Notes: a model not told the origin generated them from the letters alone. A stretch of DNA of 64,000 nucleotides from Agrobacterium cucumeris (GCF_030036535.1 NZ_CP080387.1:2170001-2234000); one strand, 5' to 3'; positions 1 to 9,728 are shown, counted from the first letter of the stretch. Numbers and translations are program-made.

Positions 1-645
1 ACCGCGAAGTCTCAGAACCGGGAAACCGAGGATGATGCCCCAGAAGCCGGCAAGAATGCCGGCAAGCGGCAGAAGCACCCAGAAGGACAGGCCGAACTGG
101 CTGGACAGCAGCGCATAGGAATAAGCGCCGACCGCGTAGAAGGCCACGTAACCGAGATCGAGCAGGCCGGCGAGCCCAACGACGATGTTGAGGCCCCAGG
201 CCAGCATCACATAGATGAGGATCTGGATGCCGAAATTGTCGACGAATTTCAACGAACCCTGAAAACCGAACAATTGCACTGTTATAACAGGGTAAAGCAG
301 CAGCAGAACCAGCGCCAGCTTGAGGAAGTGCTTGTGGAAAAAGCCCTTGTTCTCGGAGATTTCCAGAATGCCGGTTTTTGCCTTGGCAAGCCTGCGCCGG
401 TCCAGCGATGGCTTGATGAAGCCGACCACAAGGAAACGGCCAACGGCGGCCACAGCGACGAAGATCGCCAGAAGCCCCCAGCGGGTGCCCCAGATCAGCT
501 GGTTGTTGATGTCCTGATAGGTGACGATGCCGACATAAAGAATGAACATGCCGAACGAGATGACACCCGCAATCAGGCCCTCCTTCACAGCCGTCGCCAT
601 GATGCTCGGGCTGGAAGCGGCATTTTCGGAAGCGATGTTGGTCAT
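1..645 (-). CDS. livM: LivM-type branched-chain amino acid ABC permease, C-terminal part cut by window edge
   Basis: Inner-membrane permease subunit of a high-affinity leucine/isoleucine/valine (HAAT) ABC importer. The minus-strand frame starts at ATG 645 and stays open to base 1, giving about 215 codons. Hydrophobic helices alternate with the LivM-typical stretch [20 protein letters not shown] near residues 150-170. An N-terminal extension of about 100 residues with two predicted helices precedes the conserved core, as in rhizobial LivM. It lies 4 bases downstream of livH, so the two are cotranscribed and probably form the heterodimeric channel. The ATPases and binding protein are not in this window. 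Confidence 0.9.
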   Translation of the reverse strand, partial: MTNIASENAASSPSIMATAVKEGLIAGVISFGMFILYVGIVTYQDINNQLIWGTRWGLLAIFVAVAAVGRFLVVGFIKPSLDRRRLAKAKTGILEISENKGFFHKHFLKLALVLLLLYPVITVQLFGFQGSLKFVDNFGIQILIYVMLAWGLNIVVGLAGLLDLGYVAFYAVGAYSYALLSSQFGLSFWVLLPLAGILAGFWGIILGFPVLRLRG

Positions 646-649
646 GGGT

Positions 650-1552
<903 letters not shown>

Positions 1553-1885
1553 GTCTTTCCCCCGGGTATGGCCTCAAATGGGCCACGCCTCGTTATGTTA
1601 ATTATTGGGGGAACCCCTGCGAGTATCCCCACTCCCAAAATGCATATCGTGTTCGTTAAAAATGTGAAGTCAAAAACGGGCGATCCTGCACAAAATTTGG
1701 AATTTCCACATGGACTGCCCTTTTCCCGGTCAAAAGAGCCATGATTTTGGCAGGAAGTGCTGAAAAAATGATGCCGGAATGCTTATTTTAGTCTTGTCTA
1801 CTGCCATTATTTGACGGGCGACGGGCAAAGGAGTAGCGACATTGAGGATCGAAAGATCCCGGCACGGGATGGCAACGGCAAAGAG
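1553..1885. other. Intergenic region between divergent livH and cysQ
   Basis: About 330 bases with no convincing gene. It must hold the livH promoter on the minus strand and the cysQ promoter on the plus strand. It is more AT-rich than the flanking genes, especially 1640-1800. I saw no clear hairpin, repeat or operator. A possible 25-codon extension of cysQ begins at 1811 but does not look like the family's N-terminus. Confidence 0.5.
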
Positions 1886-2674
1886 ATGATCGACATATTG
1901 ACGAAAGCGGCGCTGGACGCCGGGCAGGCAATCATGGCGGTCCATCGCGCCGGCCCGCACGTGTCTTACAAGGATGACTGCTCGCCGGTGACCGAGGCCG
2001 ATCAACGCGCCGAAACGATCATTCTTGCGGCACTGGCCGCGCATTTTCCCGACATTCCCGTGATCGCCGAAGAGGCTGTCTCAAACGGCATCCTGCCGGA
2101 GACCGGTACGGAGTTCTTCCTGGTCGATCCGCTTGACGGAACCAAGGAATTTATCTCCGGCAAGGACGACTTCACCGTCAACATCGCGCTTATCCGCAAC
2201 GGCGCTCCGGTTGCCGGCGTGGTTTATGCCCCCTGCCGCGGGCAGGCATGGACGGGTGAAGGCAACAAGGCGGAAAAGCTCGCCATTTCCGGCGAGGGAG
2301 GGATCCTGTCGCGCCACCCCATCCGTGCACGCCAGCGCGGCGCAGCACCCGTGGCGCTGATCAGCCGCTCGCATTGCACGGCGAAGACGGAAGCCTTCGT
2401 GGCCGAACACGGGCTGAAAGACTGCATTTCCGTCGGCTCCTCGCTGAAATTCTGCCTGCTGGCCGAAGGTGCCGCCGATATCTACCCCCGCTTCAGCCGC
2501 ACCATGATGTGGGACACAGCCGCCGGCGACGCCGTGCTGCGCGCTGCCGGCGGACGAACGCTCGATTGCGAAGGCCGGCTGCTCGCCTATGTGGTGAGGG
2601 GCGATGGCGAGGATGCGCTGGCCAATCCGGATTTTATTGCTGAAGGCGCGATGGCGGTGGAGATCGCGGGGTAA
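1886..2674 (+). CDS. cysQ: 3'(2'),5'-bisphosphate nucleotidase CysQ
   Basis: Inositol-monophosphatase-fold, Mg-dependent phosphatase that removes the 3' phosphate from PAP/PAPS, recycling the by-product of sulfate assimilation. Metal-binding motifs are present in order: IAEEAV, DPLDGTKEF and the late WDTAAGD. The DGTKEF form is typical of CysQ rather than of general inositol monophosphatases. The ATG at 1886 (MIDILTKAALDAG) matches where family members begin. The frame extends upstream to 1811, but those residues look non-native. The protein is 262 residues, a normal length. It stands alone, divergent from livH. Confidence 0.9.
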   Translation: MIDILTKAALDAGQAIMAVHRAGPHVSYKDDCSPVTEADQRAETIILAALAAHFPDIPVIAEEAVSNGILPETGTEFFLVDPLDGTKEFISGKDDFTVNIALIRNGAPVAGVVYAPCRGQAWTGEGNKAEKLAISGEGGILSRHPIRARQRGAAPVALISRSHCTAKTEAFVAEHGLKDCISVGSSLKFCLLAEGAADIYPRFSRTMMWDTAAGDAVLRAAGGRTLDCEGRLLAYVVRGDGEDALANPDFIAEGAMAVEIAG

Positions 2675-2721
2675 AGGGGCGCGGCTGCCTTCGTTGGTCC
2701 AACGGGCTTTGCGGCTTCGGT

Positions 2722-2901
2722 GTATGCGGCTTCACCCCCCTCTGCCCTGCCGGGCATCTCCCCCACAAGGAGGGAGATCGGCAAGAAGCGCTACTGCCGC
2801 TTTATTCTCAAATGTCGAGATGGCCGAAGCCTCGCCTCGAGTCGATCTCCCCCCTTGAGGGGGAGATGCCCGGCAGGGCAGAGGGGGGTGAAGCCGCATA
2901 C
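2722..2901. repeat. Long palindromic intergenic repeat (family B, copy 1)
   Basis: The outer ends are a perfect inverted repeat: GTATGCGGCTTCACC at 2722 is answered by its complement ending at 2901. Both arms contain CCCTCTGCCCTGCCGGGCATCTCCCCC. A short non-palindromic core (TAAATGTCGAGATGGCCGAAG) lies between. A second copy with the same arms and a related core is at 12850-13043. It lies in the 349-base gap between cysQ and the DUF2793 gene. The rest of that gap, 2902-3023, is AT/C-rich and featureless apart from the promoter region of the next gene. Confidence 0.9.
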
Positions 2902-3023
2902 TCCGAGCCCGAAAAACATCCCCACCAACACCAACAAAAAATAATCCCATCCCCACGCATCCCCACCCCGCCCAACCGCATCAAACTCTCTCGCAAACGA
3001 TACCCGAGCGCGAAAGAGACACC

Positions 3024-4064
3024 ATGACGGACCAGACGGCGAGACTTCACCTTCCCTATATCCTGCCCTCACAGGCACAGAAGCACGTCACCCACAACGA
3101 AGCCCTGCAAAGGCTGGATGCGGTCGTGCAGCTCACCATCAAGGCCACGGTCCCCACACCGCCCGAAAATGCGGCGGAAGGAGACTGCTTCCTCCTCTCC
3201 GCGGATGCCACGGGCGACTGGGTCGGCAAAGGCGGAAGGCTCGCCTTCCGGCAGGATGGCGCGTGGCTGTCGATCACACCGCAGCCCGGCTGGACGGCCT
3301 GGTTTGCCAGTGAGGACAAACACCGCATCCTGCGCGACGGCGTCTGGCGCGACATGCCGCTACCCGCCGCCGGCCGGATGGAAAGGCTGGGCATCGGCAC
3401 GGAGGCCGACACGGCCAACCGTCTGGCGCTCGCCTCCCCCGCCAGCCTCTTCACCCATACGCCGGAAGACGGCAGCCATCGGCTGACGGTCAACAAGGCG
3501 GGCAAGGCCGATACCGCCTCGCTGCTGTTCCAGTCCGGCTGGAGCGGCCGGGCGGAAATGGGGCTTGCCGGTCATGACGGGTTTTCAATCAAGACCAGCG
3601 CGGACGGAACCTCCTGGCACACGGCACTCCTGTGCAGCGGCGACGGCCGGGTCTCGATGCCCAATCGTCCGCTCGTCGTCGCCGGCCTGCCGGCGGGCAC
3701 AACCAAGCCCGCCAACGGCTCTGCGGCGGGCTTCTCCCTGCTGTTCATCGCCGAGGGCGGCTTTGCGCTTGGCGATGCCGTCAATGGCGGCGGGCGTGAA
3801 CTCGTCGTTCCGGCAAAAGGCATCTATCTCGCGGTATTGGCGCTTGCCGTCGCGTCTTCCTCCGGCCACCGGGTAACGCTGTTCGTGAACGGTGCGGCGA
3901 CCAGCTTCAGCATCGCCGGCAACGCCTCCGCCACCGGCACCCAGCAGTCGGCCACATCCATCGTTCCGCTCAATGCCGGCGACCGATTGCGGCTGCAGCA
4001 TGAGGGAGCGGCGGAATTTGCCCAGGGCAGCGGGAAAACGTGCCTTTCGCTTGCGGCGCTTTGA
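3024..4064 (+). CDS. DUF2793 family protein
   Basis: A 346-residue protein of unknown function. The N-terminal 110 residues match the DUF2793 pattern as I recall it: LPYILPSQAQKHVTHNEAL near residues 9-27, then a Trp-rich stretch ending near residue 116. DUF2793 is often found in phage-tail and gene-transfer-agent-like proteins of alphaproteobacteria. The C-terminal half (residues about 215-346) is Gly/Ala-rich and beta-strand-like, resembling C1q/TNF-like or tail-fibre heads, though I cannot assign it. No signal peptide is evident. No other phage gene is nearby, so it is an orphan here. Confidence 0.75.
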   Translation: MTDQTARLHLPYILPSQAQKHVTHNEALQRLDAVVQLTIKATVPTPPENAAEGDCFLLSADATGDWVGKGGRLAFRQDGAWLSITPQPGWTAWFASEDKHRILRDGVWRDMPLPAAGRMERLGIGTEADTANRLALASPASLFTHTPEDGSHRLTVNKAGKADTASLLFQSGWSGRAEMGLAGHDGFSIKTSADGTSWHTALLCSGDGRVSMPNRPLVVAGLPAGTTKPANGSAAGFSLLFIAEGGFALGDAVNGGGRELVVPAKGIYLAVLALAVASSSGHRVTLFVNGAATSFSIAGNASATGTQQSATSIVPLNAGDRLRLQHEGAAEFAQGSGKTCLSLAAL

Positions 4065-4255
4065 TGGAAACAACCGGCGAGTGAGAAAAATTGCGATTTT
4101 TGGAAAAATTTTTTCCCGGCAAAATAAGGCGACTCGAACAAATCAGGCGAAACCGTTCAAATTCTTAATAAATTGTCACGACCTGCTTAGGCAATTTTTA
4201 AAGGTACGGGGCTAAAGTTCCCGTCATATGGTCTTGAGTTTGTATAGAGTGTCCA

Positions 4256-4531
4256 ATGACCGAAATGATACGCCCACGAGTTAAATATGTCATCGGCCCC
4301 GATGGCAGCCCTCTGACGATCGCGGATCTTCCGCCTGCCAATACCCGACGCTGGGTCATTCGCAGAAAGGCGGAGGTGGTTGCAGCGGTACGCGGAGGAC
4401 TGTTGAGCCTCGAGGAAGCCTGCGAGCGTTATACGCTCACCGTTGAAGAATTCCTGTCCTGGCAGTCCTCGATCTCCGATCATGGCCTTGCCGGCCTGCG
4501 CACCACGCGCATTCAGCAATATCGCCACTGA
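4256..4531 (+). CDS. sciP: SciP, small CtrA-inhibitory protein (DUF1153)
   Basis: A 91-residue helix-turn-helix protein of the DUF1153 family. In Caulobacter SciP binds CtrA and blocks its transcription activation, and binds DNA itself. Hallmarks are RPRVKYVIGPDGSPLTIADL near residues 6-25, RRKAEVVAAVRGGLLSLEEA near 36-55 and EEFLSWQ near 65-71, which together are almost diagnostic. It is encoded 2 kb upstream of ctrA on the same strand. The preceding 190 bases are AT-rich and carry one GANTC site at 4131-4135. This suggests cell-cycle-timed expression, but I did not see a perfect CtrA box there. Confidence 0.93.
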   Translation: MTEMIRPRVKYVIGPDGSPLTIADLPPANTRRWVIRRKAEVVAAVRGGLLSLEEACERYTLTVEEFLSWQSSISDHGLAGLRTTRIQQYRH

Positions 4532-4753
4532 TATTGCGCTGGCGCGGTAACGCGCCCAGACCGAATTATCAAAATGCTCCGTCGGACTTTCGACGGAGCA
4601 TTTGGTTTGATTTCGGATTTCCCCGCACAGCATGCCAGTCTTACGGTAAAATGATTGTCGCCGGTTTGTGTCCGCTGCGTTCGCTTTCCCGCTGTTTCAA
4701 TTCAGGCGCAAGCCGTTACAGTGGCCAATACGAACAGCAAGGAGGCGCACATC

Positions 4754-5035
4754 ATGGATATCAAGACAACCGAAACCGGATCGCACGGCGAATATTCGGC
4801 AACCGTCGATGGCCACAAGGCCGAGATGACCTATTCGCGCACCTCCCCCACCCTTATCATCATCGATCATACCGGCGTGCCCGATGCGCTGCGCGGCCAA
4901 GGCGTCGGCCAGGCGCTCGCAGCCCACGCAATTGATGAGGCCCGCAAGGGCGGCTGGAAAATCATTCCGCTCTGCCCGTTTTTCAAGGCCCAGGCGCTGC
5001 GCCATAAAGAATGGGCGGATGTTATCCAGGGGTAA
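4754..5035 (+). CDS. YidJ-like GNAT N-acetyltransferase
   Basis: A 93-residue minimal GNAT-fold protein of the COG2388 type, a predicted acetyl-CoA-dependent acetyltransferase with unknown substrate. The acetyl-CoA loop is RGQGVGQAL near residues 49-57, followed by AIDEARKGGWKIIPLCPFF. Cys and Phe in CPFF are typical of this subfamily. ATG 4754 is chosen because AAGGAGG at 4739-4745 sits at ideal spacing. An upstream in-frame ATG at 4655 lacks a ribosome site and adds residues foreign to the family. Confidence 0.85.
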   Translation: MDIKTTETGSHGEYSATVDGHKAEMTYSRTSPTLIIIDHTGVPDALRGQGVGQALAAHAIDEARKGGWKIIPLCPFFKAQALRHKEWADVIQG

Positions 5036-5070
5036 GCCTGCAGAATAATCACAAGCGTCGCCGTGCATTT

Positions 5071-5190
5071 CTTCTCCCCACCGGGGAGAAGGTGGCCCGA
5101 AGGGTCGGATGAGGGGGCAACGCTAGCGATAAACTGAGAGCTTGCCCCCTCATCCCGCTGCCGCGGACTTCTCCCCGGCGGGGAGAAGAA
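5071..5190. repeat. Palindromic intergenic repeat (family C, copy 1)
   Basis: Two facing arms, each built on CTTCTCCCC-n-GGGGAGAAG, flank a short spacer. The inner parts are GATGAGGGGGCAA and its complement TTGCCCCCTCATC. Related copies are at 11353-11472, 17681-17857 and 25452-25577. It lies between the YidJ-like gene and the DUF1059 gene, both ending here. It could form a long hairpin and may help terminate both transcripts. Confidence 0.88.
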
Positions 5191-5265
5191 ACACGCGGCC
5201 TACACCCGATCCTTCACAGCCATTCCAAATATTGCGTCATTCATAAATACGCGTCGGGCTTCCCG

Positions 5266-5469
5266 TCAGGCCACCTTCAGCGGCGGCGTTCCCGCATGCA
5301 TGCTGTGGCGGACCTCCTCGCGGAATTCAGGCGTATCCTTGGCCCCATGCACCGCCACGGCATGGTGCACCGCTGCCTCCATCAACTCCTCCGGAGAATC
5401 GGCGGAGATGGCGATCGTGCATTTGCTGTCACTGGGGAATTCGCGGCAATCAATATATTGGCGGGCCAT
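5266..5469 (-). CDS. DUF1059 small protein
   Basis: A 67-residue protein of the DUF1059 family, function unknown. The conserved N-terminal pattern is an early Cys (YIDCREF, residues 6-12), then KCTIAISADSPEELMEAAVHHAVAVHG with the family's His pair. No signal peptide or membrane segment is present. The start at 5469 is followed directly by the family pattern. It converges on the family C repeat. Confidence 0.8.
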   Translation of the reverse strand: MARQYIDCREFPSDSKCTIAISADSPEELMEAAVHHAVAVHGAKDTPEFREEVRHSMHAGTPPLKVA

Positions 5470-5630
5470 TTTTCCCTCCCTGCCATAGCCGTCCGCACCC
5501 GCTTGAGGCGCGCACGCAAAGCCTCCGGCTCACGGTCGGAACCCCTTTAAATTACGCCTTTCCCCATACCCGGACAATAAAAATCCGGCGACGCCGTCCC
5601 GCGGAAAGACACGGGGTATCCCGCCAAAAC

Positions 5631-5659
5631 AAAAGGCCGCCCTAAAAGAGCGGCCTTTT
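5631..5659. terminator. Strong, probably bidirectional hairpin terminator
   Basis: A perfect 10-base stem, AAAAGGCCGC at 5631-5640 and GCGGCCTTTT at 5650-5659, with a 9-base loop. It has T-runs in both directions. It is 95 bases past the fliJ-like stop on the minus strand, so it probably ends that transcript. Confidence 0.85.
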
Positions 5660-5754
5660 AAAAAAATGCAGGTCGTCCCGTCATTGAAAGCCGCCTCCTG
5701 ATCCACCGGCAGCCGTCAATGAGGACGATCATTCGTCCGATTATACGCCTGATG

Positions 5755-6111
5755 TCAGGCGCGGGCGCGGATTGCTCCGTCGCGGTTTTCGAGGGCAGCG
5801 GCCTTTTCATATTCGGCCTGCACTTCTTCCAGCGAAGCTTCGGCGGCTTCCTGCTGGGCCTTCAGTTCCCGGATCGAGACCTGAAGATTATCCGCCCGCT
5901 GGCGCGCGGCCTTGGCAAAGGTCGGATAGGCAAAATGTGTCGGATCGGTAATGCCCGACTTGCTCTCTTCCAGCGAGATCTGATGCACCAGTTCCTTTGC
6001 CATCCGCTCGAATTCGGACATCATCTGCTGCAGCTGGTTAAGCTGCCGGCGTTTTTCATTGACCTGAAATTCCTTCAGGCGAACCAGGCTGTCACGCGAC
6101 TTCATACGCAA
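5755..6111 (-). CDS. fliJ: FliJ-like flagellar export chaperone
   Basis: A 118-residue, almost wholly alpha-helical, charged coiled-coil protein. FliJ proteins help the flagellar type III export ATPase FliI engage the export gate. The heptad pattern runs from about residue 8 to residue 105 (LVRLKEFQVNEKRRQLNQLQ near the start). Sequence identity in FliJ is low, so the call rests on length, coiled-coil character and its place divergent from ctrA, where rhizobial genomes carry a FliJ-family gene. Another small coiled-coil protein is possible. It shares a 473-base upstream region with ctrA. Confidence 0.7.
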   Translation of the reverse strand: MRMKSRDSLVRLKEFQVNEKRRQLNQLQQMMSEFERMAKELVHQISLEESKSGITDPTHFAYPTFAKAARQRADNLQVSIRELKAQQEAAEASLEEVQAEYEKAAALENRDGAIRARA

Positions 6112-6584
6112 TACTCCATGGATAGCGAGACCCGGATCAAAAAGGCACTATGCCACTCTGATCGGCCCGTTTAACCCGCCCGTCACTCCGCAAAGGTTAA
6201 CTCCTGTGCCGGAATGATTCTTAAAAGTTACCCGACGTTAATAAAAAACCACCGTCGTTAACCTTTCGTTTACGGGCATCGTTAATGATAAACACGATCA
6301 TTTAAGGGTCGGTAAATGCCAGGTCCAAAAAATGGGCCAGACGATGTGAGAGTCGATTGAATCACTTAGCGGGAAATCCTCACGTTAAGCTTCAATTTTG
6401 GCGATGGTGGATTCACGTGCAAAAACAGAGAAATGCCTTCTTTGCTTAATAAATTCGATACACCTTGCCAAAGGCAATTAGAATTTGTTAACCATTTGGT
6501 GGCAGCCTGCAAATCAGGCAACGTCTGGATCCGCATCGCGCGAGGCAATGTTTTACCGGTTCGCGGGCGGCAAAGGGGATAATT
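6112..6584. promoter_or_regulatory. Divergent fliJ/ctrA regulatory region with CtrA-type boxes and GANTC sites
   Basis: No gene is seen in these 473 AT-rich bases. A CtrA-type box, TTAA-N7-TTTA (7 of 8 positions), is at 6258-6272. The half-site TTAACCAT is at 6488-6495. Several other isolated TTAA elements lie between 6197 and 6388. GANTC sites, the CcrM methylation target, are at 6216-6220, 6350-6354, 6359-6363 and 6410-6414. In Caulobacter, ctrA is autoregulated and its P1 promoter is methylation-sensitive. A similar arrangement is inferred here. Confidence 0.6.
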
Positions 6585-7289
6585 ATGCGGGTTCTACTGA
6601 TTGAAGACGACAGCGCGACAGCGCAGAGCATTGAACTGATGCTCAAGTCGGAAAGCTTTAACGTCTACACGACCGACCTCGGCGAGGAAGGCGTGGACCT
6701 TGGTAAGCTCTACGATTACGACATTATTCTTCTCGACCTCAACCTGCCTGACATGTCGGGTTATGAAGTGTTGAGAACCTTGCGCCTTTCCAAGGTCAAG
6801 ACGCCGATCCTCATCCTCTCCGGCATGGCCGGCATCGAGGACAAGGTGCGCGGCCTCGGCTTCGGCGCCGACGATTACATGACAAAGCCGTTCCACAAGG
6901 ACGAGCTTGTTGCCCGCATTCACGCCATCGTCCGCCGTTCCAAGGGCCATGCGCAGTCGGTCATTTCCACCGGCGAGCTGATCGTCAATCTCGATGCCAA
7001 GACGGTTGAAGTGGGTGGCCAGCGCGTTCACCTGACCGGCAAGGAATATCAGATGCTCGAGCTGCTTTCGCTGCGCAAGGGCACGACGCTGACCAAGGAA
7101 ATGTTCCTGAACCACCTTTATGGCGGCATGGACGAGCCGGAACTGAAGATCATCGACGTCTTCATCTGCAAGCTGCGCAAGAAGCTGGCAAATGCCGCAG
7201 GCGGCGCAAACTACATCGAAACCGTCTGGGGCCGCGGCTATGTTCTGCGCGAGCCTGACGGCGCCACGGAATTCCTCGAAACCGCCTGA
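6585..7289 (+). CDS. ctrA: CtrA, master cell-cycle response regulator
   Basis: OmpR/PhoB-type response regulator that controls division, flagellar and envelope genes and, in Caulobacter, blocks replication initiation. The receiver domain (residues 1-115) has the acidic pocket EDD at 7-9, phospho-acceptor Asp51 in ILLDLNLPD and the Lys in [10 protein letters not shown]. The C-terminal winged helix (about 125-228) contains [12 protein letters not shown] and [13 protein letters not shown], both near-invariant in CtrA. It is 234 residues, as expected. It is phosphorylated through CckA-ChpT, and chpT is 2.5 kb downstream here. CckA is not in the window. Confidence 0.97.
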   Translation: MRVLLIEDDSATAQSIELMLKSESFNVYTTDLGEEGVDLGKLYDYDIILLDLNLPDMSGYEVLRTLRLSKVKTPILILSGMAGIEDKVRGLGFGADDYMTKPFHKDELVARIHAIVRRSKGHAQSVISTGELIVNLDAKTVEVGGQRVHLTGKEYQMLELLSLRKGTTLTKEMFLNHLYGGMDEPELKIIDVFICKLRKKLANAAGGANYIETVWGRGYVLREPDGATEFLETA

Positions 7290-7320
7290 TCTCCTATAAG
7301 AACAGGACAGTTTTAAAAGA

Positions 7321-7344
7321 CCCGCTGGCGACAGCGGGTTTTTT
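7321..7344 (+). terminator. Intrinsic terminator of ctrA
   Basis: Stem CCCGCTG (7321-7327) and CAGCGGG (7332-7338) with a GCGA loop and six T residues at 7339-7344. It is 31 bases after the ctrA stop. Confidence 0.92.
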
Positions 7345-7428
7345 GTTGTGCGTCACAGCCGAAACATGCCCGCTTCATTCAGACGCAACAGAAAGCGCAT
7401 ATTGGCACTCCCAAAAAGGACCAATGCC

Positions 7429-7944
7429 ATGAACCACCCTATCCCGACCCTTAAAACCCAACGCCTGACATTGCGCCCGCAGACCATGGCGGATTTCCCC
7501 GCTTATCTGGCCTTCATGGCGTCACCACGCTCCCTCGGCGTCGGCGGTCCCTACGACCTCTGGAAAACTTGGGGCGTTTTTTGTCACGATCTGGCCAATT
7601 GGCACTTCTTCGGCCACGGCGCGCTGATGATCGAGCTTGATGAAACGGGGGAATGCATCGGCCAGGTCGGCATCAATCACGGCCCGCTATTTCCCGAAAA
7701 GGAACTGGGCTGGCTGCTTTATGATGGGCACGAGGGCAAAGGCTATGCCGCCGAAGCCGCCATAAAGCTGCGCGGCTGGGCCTTCGAAACCCTGAGGTTG
7801 CCGACACTGGTGAGCTACGTATCGCCGCAAAACAGCAAATCCGCAGCCCTCGCCAAACGAATCGGTGGTTCTCCCGACCCATCCGCGCCGCGCAGCGACC
7901 CGGAAGATCTCGTTTTTCGATATTACCCGCTCAACGCCGCTTGA
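7429..7944 (+). CDS. RimJ/RimL-type GNAT acetyltransferase
   Basis: A 171-residue GNAT acetyltransferase of the ribosomal-protein-acetylating type, substrate unknown. The family opening LKTQRLTLRPQTMADFPAY is near residues 6-24. The beta-4 segment ELGWLLYDGHEGKGYAAEA carries the acetyl-CoA loop (EGKGYAAEA). NSKSAALAKRIG is the usual last helix. The start at 7429 has AAAAAGGA just upstream at 7413-7420. Other in-frame ATGs at 7348 and 7366 lack one. It follows the ctrA terminator and is probably transcribed alone. Confidence 0.88.
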   Translation: MNHPIPTLKTQRLTLRPQTMADFPAYLAFMASPRSLGVGGPYDLWKTWGVFCHDLANWHFFGHGALMIELDETGECIGQVGINHGPLFPEKELGWLLYDGHEGKGYAAEAAIKLRGWAFETLRLPTLVSYVSPQNSKSAALAKRIGGSPDPSAPRSDPEDLVFRYYPLNAA

Positions 7945-8015
7945 AGGATCGGAACGCTGCGCAGAGCCGAAAGGTTTCCGCGAGGCGTCCCCCAACCATC
8001 GGGCGGACAGCCCTC

Positions 8016-9062
8016 CTAATGCAGTTTCTCTTTGAGAAAGCCGCCGATTGTTTCCGCGATTTGTGCGTGGATTTCAACCCGGCCCCTGCCCCCGCCATCC
8101 CGGCAGACGAAACCTTCGCCCGGTGACATCTCTTCGACGATTTTTTCGCCATTGGGCTTGCACAGCTGCATGAAGCTGAAGTGACTGGCGTCCGGTATCT
8201 CCCGATAGACCGTCGTGGTTTCTGGCAGATGCCGGGCGATATAATCGGAATCGGCCCTGATCGCGGCGATCTGTGGCGTTTCCACACCGGCAGCCAGAAC
8301 CAGAACCGGCACATCCACTCCCTCAAGCGTTTCCGGCAGAAACCCGGCGGCCGGGCCGAGATCGAGCGCAATGGCCGCGCGGATGCGGATATCCCGCAAA
8401 TCCATCGAAAGGCGCGGATCGGCCTTGCCACCGCCGACGATGCCGACCTTGGCCAGCAGCCGCGGCGCCTTGCATTGCGGTGGCGCTTTCCCCGCATTGC
8501 AATCTTTCAAGGCAAGGTCGGCGCTATAGCGGCCTCCCACCAGCTCCATCGCGGTCCAGCCGCCAAGCGAATGGCCGATGACGGCGATTCGCGTCCTGTC
8601 GATCTCGCCGGCCAGCCGATCATCATCAAGAACTGCCGTCAGCGTTCTGCCGATATCGCGCGGTCGCTCCCATAGAGGGATGACCTCGGCTGCATTTTCT
8701 TCAGTAAATGATTCGCCCTGATGATCCGGCGCGGCCACGACATAACCGTCCTGCGCAAGTTCTCCGGCAAGCCAGTTCAGATTGCGCCAGCTTCCGCCAA
8801 ACCCGTGCGAGAGCAGAACGAGAGGGCGGGAACCGGACGGAAAGGAAGCGCCCGGTTGAACCTGAAGGCCGTAAAAAGCGGCGTTTTCACCCATCACCTC
8901 CGTTTTTTCCGATGGAATGGCCGGATACCATAATGAGACATTGAGCGCTCTTGCACCGGCATCGTCAGACAATTTGATCTGCCTGAAACCGATAGTGCTT
9001 TCCGCCATCGCGGCGGGAGCAAGGGAGAAGATGACAATTGTCGCCAGAAGGAAATTGCGCAT
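8016..9062 (-). CDS. Secreted alpha/beta hydrolase (dienelactone-hydrolase/PAF-acetylhydrolase-like)
   Basis: Predicted exported serine hydrolase of 348 residues, substrate unknown. It starts with a Sec signal peptide (MRNFLLATIVIFSLAPAAMA, cleavage after AMA). The oxyanion region is VLLSHGFGGS, the nucleophile elbow GHSLGG, and a late HFSFMQ segment offers the catalytic His. Cysteines (CNAGKAPPQC and near the C-terminus) could form disulfides in the periplasm. ATG 9062 is preferred over 9104 because GGAG lies 8 bases upstream and the signal peptide then starts properly. Confidence 0.82.
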   Translation of the reverse strand: MRNFLLATIVIFSLAPAAMAESTIGFRQIKLSDDAGARALNVSLWYPAIPSEKTEVMGENAAFYGLQVQPGASFPSGSRPLVLLSHGFGGSWRNLNWLAGELAQDGYVVAAPDHQGESFTEENAAEVIPLWERPRDIGRTLTAVLDDDRLAGEIDRTRIAVIGHSLGGWTAMELVGGRYSADLALKDCNAGKAPPQCKAPRLLAKVGIVGGGKADPRLSMDLRDIRIRAAIALDLGPAAGFLPETLEGVDVPVLVLAAGVETPQIAAIRADSDYIARHLPETTTVYREIPDASHFSFMQLCKPNGEKIVEEMSPGEGFVCRDGGGRGRVEIHAQIAETIGGFLKEKLH

Positions 9063-9181
9063 GAGATGCTCCAGGAGTTGATATGCACCAACCCCTTGGC
9101 TCAAACCGCCGCTGCCCGAGACCTCAAACGGGTTTCAGGACGGACTGAAACACGATCAAGGCAGCGCCTTCACGCAATCGT

Positions 9182-9709
9182 CTAAACCTCAGTCACACGT
9201 TCGAAAAGCCGGATCGGGGATTTGCGGAACGTCGTTTCGCGGAATGGCCGAAAGCCGAATCGGGCAGCGATTGCCAATGAAGGGCTGTTCAGCGGATCGA
9301 TCATGCAGACGGTCCGTTGCGAAATTCCGCTGCCGTCGAACCAGCCGGTCACGGCTTCCACGGCCTCGGTCGCGACACCCTTGCCGTTCAGTGCGGCATC
9401 GATCTTCCACATTGCCTCGGGAACCGTGTCGAAATCAGCGCCATGTCCGCGGCGCATATGGGCAAAGCCCACTTCGCCGACGATGCGTCCCGTGGCGCGC
9501 TCTTCCACCACAAAGGGACCAAACCCATAAACGGACCAATGGCCGATGAAGCGCAAAAGGCGCGCAAAGGCGAGTTCCGCATCCAGCGGCGCAATCGAGG
9601 TGAGCCCCTCGATCGGTGGAACATCCGCCTGCCAGAAAGCGCGGTAAAGCGCTTCATCCCCGATGGCCTGTGGCCGAAGGATGAGACGGGCTGTTGTCAG
9701 ACGAACCAT
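9182..9709 (-). CDS. GNAT acetyltransferase (RimJ/RimL type)
   Basis: A 175-residue acetyltransferase of the same broad family as the gene at 7429. The opening is VRLTTARLILRPQAIGDEALY, the acetyl-CoA loop is LNGKGVATEAVEAV near residues 110-125, and NSPSLAIAARFGF is the final helix. GGGGAG six bases upstream supports ATG 9709. An ATG at 9724 is also in frame. It lies just downstream of the chpT terminator and probably has its own promoter. Substrate unknown. Confidence 0.87.
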   Translation of the reverse strand: MVRLTTARLILRPQAIGDEALYRAFWQADVPPIEGLTSIAPLDAELAFARLLRFIGHWSVYGFGPFVVEERATGRIVGEVGFAHMRRGHGADFDTVPEAMWKIDAALNGKGVATEAVEAVTGWFDGSGISQRTVCMIDPLNSPSLAIAARFGFRPFRETTFRKSPIRLFERVTEV

Positions 9710-9728
9710 GAACGTGCTCCCCAAAACG

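Noticed and set aside
2675..3023. Repeat region considered as a CRISPR-like or mobile element
   Set aside because: The copies are palindromic and not regularly spaced, there are no spacers of constant length and no cas or transposase gene is nearby.
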